From: CAJCIY01 sp036379355
Lineage (GTDB): Bacteria; Actinomycetota; Actinomycetes; Mycobacteriales; CAJCIY01
Direction: 5' to 3'
Assembly (NCBI GenBank): GCA_036379355.1
Contig: DASVGV010000105.1
Span: forward strand, 1 to 6,564
Length of the DNA: 6,564 nucleotides
A program made the position numbers and the translations under genes. Positions 5,909-6,564 of the stretch are shown here, piece after piece (position 1 is the stretch's first letter; each line of letters starts with the position of its first letter). Under the pieces are notes generated by a model that saw nothing but the letters and a program-made list of their open reading frames with translations, made no database searches and was not told the origin of the DNA.

Positions 5909-5938
5909 ATACTAGAACGATTGATTCATCTATTTCAA
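5909..5938 (-). promoter_or_regulatory. Promoter of the TetR/GT39 operon, predicted leaderless
   Basis: On the minus strand TTGAAA (5938-5933, five of six matches to the -35 consensus) is followed after 18 bases by TAGTAT (5914-5909, four of six matches to the -10). Only eight bases separate the -10 box from GTG 5900, so transcription should start at about 5902-5900. The message would then have essentially no leader, consistent with the missing Shine-Dalgarno. Leaderless mRNAs are common in actinobacteria. The box lies in a markedly AT-rich island of about 40 bases. Confidence 0.6.
5913..5932. promoter_or_regulatory. Imperfect palindrome, possible TetR operator
   Basis: TAGA (5913-5916) and TCTA (5929-5932) are inverted repeats around a centre carrying symmetric AT pairs; 12 of 20 positions obey the dyad. 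It covers the promoter spacer and the start of the -10 box, the usual place for an autoregulating TetR operator. The symmetry is modest, so this is a candidate only. Confidence 0.35.
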
Positions 5939-6089
5939 CCGGCTCTTCCGGCCTTCGGCGTTGACCTCAACCGCCCCTGGGATGGTGAGTTACGTCCGTG
6001 ATCGAGCCAGATGTGGTGCGTCCGGCATCGCCTCGGGGCGCAGGCGGACTGCTCGGACCCGTCCTCGGCTTGCTCCTCACCATCATCGA

Positions 6090-6104
6090 GCGGCGGTCCG
6101 CCGC
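6090..6104 (-). terminator. Hairpin downstream of the PPOX gene
   Basis: GCGGCG (6090-6095) and CGCCGC (6099-6104) form a six-base GC-only stem with a three-base loop, about two dozen bases past the stop codon of the PPOX gene as transcribed on the minus strand. No T tract follows, so termination would have to be of the U-less type or only partial. It would separate the oxidoreductase transcript from the TetR promoter. Confidence 0.35.
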
Positions 6105-6127
6105 GCTTCCCTAACGAACGGTGACCC

Positions 6128-6532
6128 TCACCCGGGTGATGACAATGCGATCCGGATGACAACCAGGTCCTCGCGGGGCCGGCGCCGTAGCCAGCGGCTC
6201 GTCCGGTCGAACAGTTTCGTGGCGCGGAACTGCCAGCCGTACTTCGCCGCGAGCGCGCGCTCCACCACGACGACCGCGTCTGCGCCGCCGTCGACGGCGC
6301 CGGTCCCGACATACGCTGTCGCGCCCGATCGGACCCGGCCTCGCAGATCACAGACGCGGACCTCAACGCCAGGATTACGACCAAGGCGCCGCGCCTTCCA
6401 CGTCTGCGCGCCGGTCGTGAACGCGTACGCCCCCGACGAGCCGGTGATCCACACCGGCGTTGCCACCGGCGCGCCATCCTGTTTGAAGGTGGTCAGGGAC
6501 ACGTAGCGCGCCCGGTCCAGTTCGTCCATCAT
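6128..6532 (-). CDS. PPOX-class, probable F420-dependent oxidoreductase
   Basis: A 134-residue cytoplasmic protein of the pyridoxamine 5'-phosphate oxidase-like split-barrel superfamily. It resembles the actinobacterial subfamily annotated as PPOX-class F420-dependent oxidoreductases. Visible landmarks are RYVSLTTFKQDGAPVATPVW (9-28), the first strand pair of the barrel; the TGAQTWKARRLGRNPGVEVRVCD stretch (40-62), whose basic residues usually contact the cofactor phosphate; and the C-terminal KYGWQFRATKLFDR segment. Length matches the family. Two ATG codons stand together (6532 and 6529); GGGG at 6538-6541 is a weak Shine-Dalgarno compatible with either. The promoter lies at or beyond the window edge. 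F420 binding is inferred from family resemblance, and flavin or heme binding cannot be excluded. It is probably a separate transcription unit from the TetR gene 227 bases downstream. Confidence 0.85.
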   Translation of the reverse strand: MMDELDRARYVSLTTFKQDGAPVATPVWITGSSGAYAFTTGAQTWKARRLGRNPGVEVRVCDLRGRVRSGATAYVGTGAVDGGADAVVVVERALAAKYGWQFRATKLFDRTSRWLRRRPREDLVVIRIALSSPG

Positions 6533-6564
6533 GGCGACCCCATTCGGAGAGTCGTCGGCACGCC

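Noticed and set aside
5935..6506. Overlapping open frames of about 180 codons on both strands around the PPOX gene
   Set aside because: They are Arg/Ser/Pro-rich shadows; only the 134-residue frame has a recognisable split-barrel pattern.
1..6564. CRISPR arrays, tRNA or rRNA genes, insertion sequences, phage genes or a defence system
   Set aside because: No regularly spaced repeats, transposase or integrase motifs, tRNA-like folds or known defence domains were seen anywhere in the window.

Overview
The window comes from a high-GC actinobacterium. Supporting signs are the strong preference for G/C at third codon positions, several GTG starts, an F420-type PPOX-fold enzyme (coenzyme F420 is characteristic of actinobacteria), an ECF42-type sigma factor paired with a DGPF/YCII protein, and a TetR gene whose promoter implies a leaderless mRNA. 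Genus cannot be fixed from this sequence.

Layout. Positions 1-220 hold no gene I can support. At 221-296 lies a promoter and operator region with alternating TTGCYA/TAGCAA half-sites. It feeds a plus-strand group: an SRPBCC/AHSA1-like protein (297-776), a GC-rich hairpin (786-822), a second, divergent SRPBCC/AHSA1-like protein (875-1306), and a cysteine-free ArsR-type repressor (1296-1628) overlapping the second gene by 11 bases. A 111-base convergent gap follows.

Everything from 1740 to 6532 is on the minus strand. Read in transcription order these are: a PPOX-class probable F420-dependent oxidoreductase (6532-6128); a TetR-family regulator (5900-5112) joined by a 4-base GTGA overlap to a GT39-like multipass membrane glycosyltransferase (5115-3571); and a DGPF/YCII protein (3456-3085) overlapping by 17 bases an ECF42-type sigma factor with a C-terminal TPR-like region (3101-1740).

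How the genes may work together. There are three compact regulator-plus-partner units: SRPBCC/SRPBCC/ArsR, DGPF/ECF42, and TetR/GT39. In each, the regulator is translationally linked to a partner and probably controls its own operon. The first two are recognised actinobacterial arrangements whose ligands are generally unknown. The window is mostly ordinary accessory regulatory DNA. The points most worth a second look are the ArsR half-site array, the leaderless TetR promoter with its embedded palindrome, the hairpin between the SRPBCC genes, and the His/Cys-containing C-terminal tail of the sigma factor.
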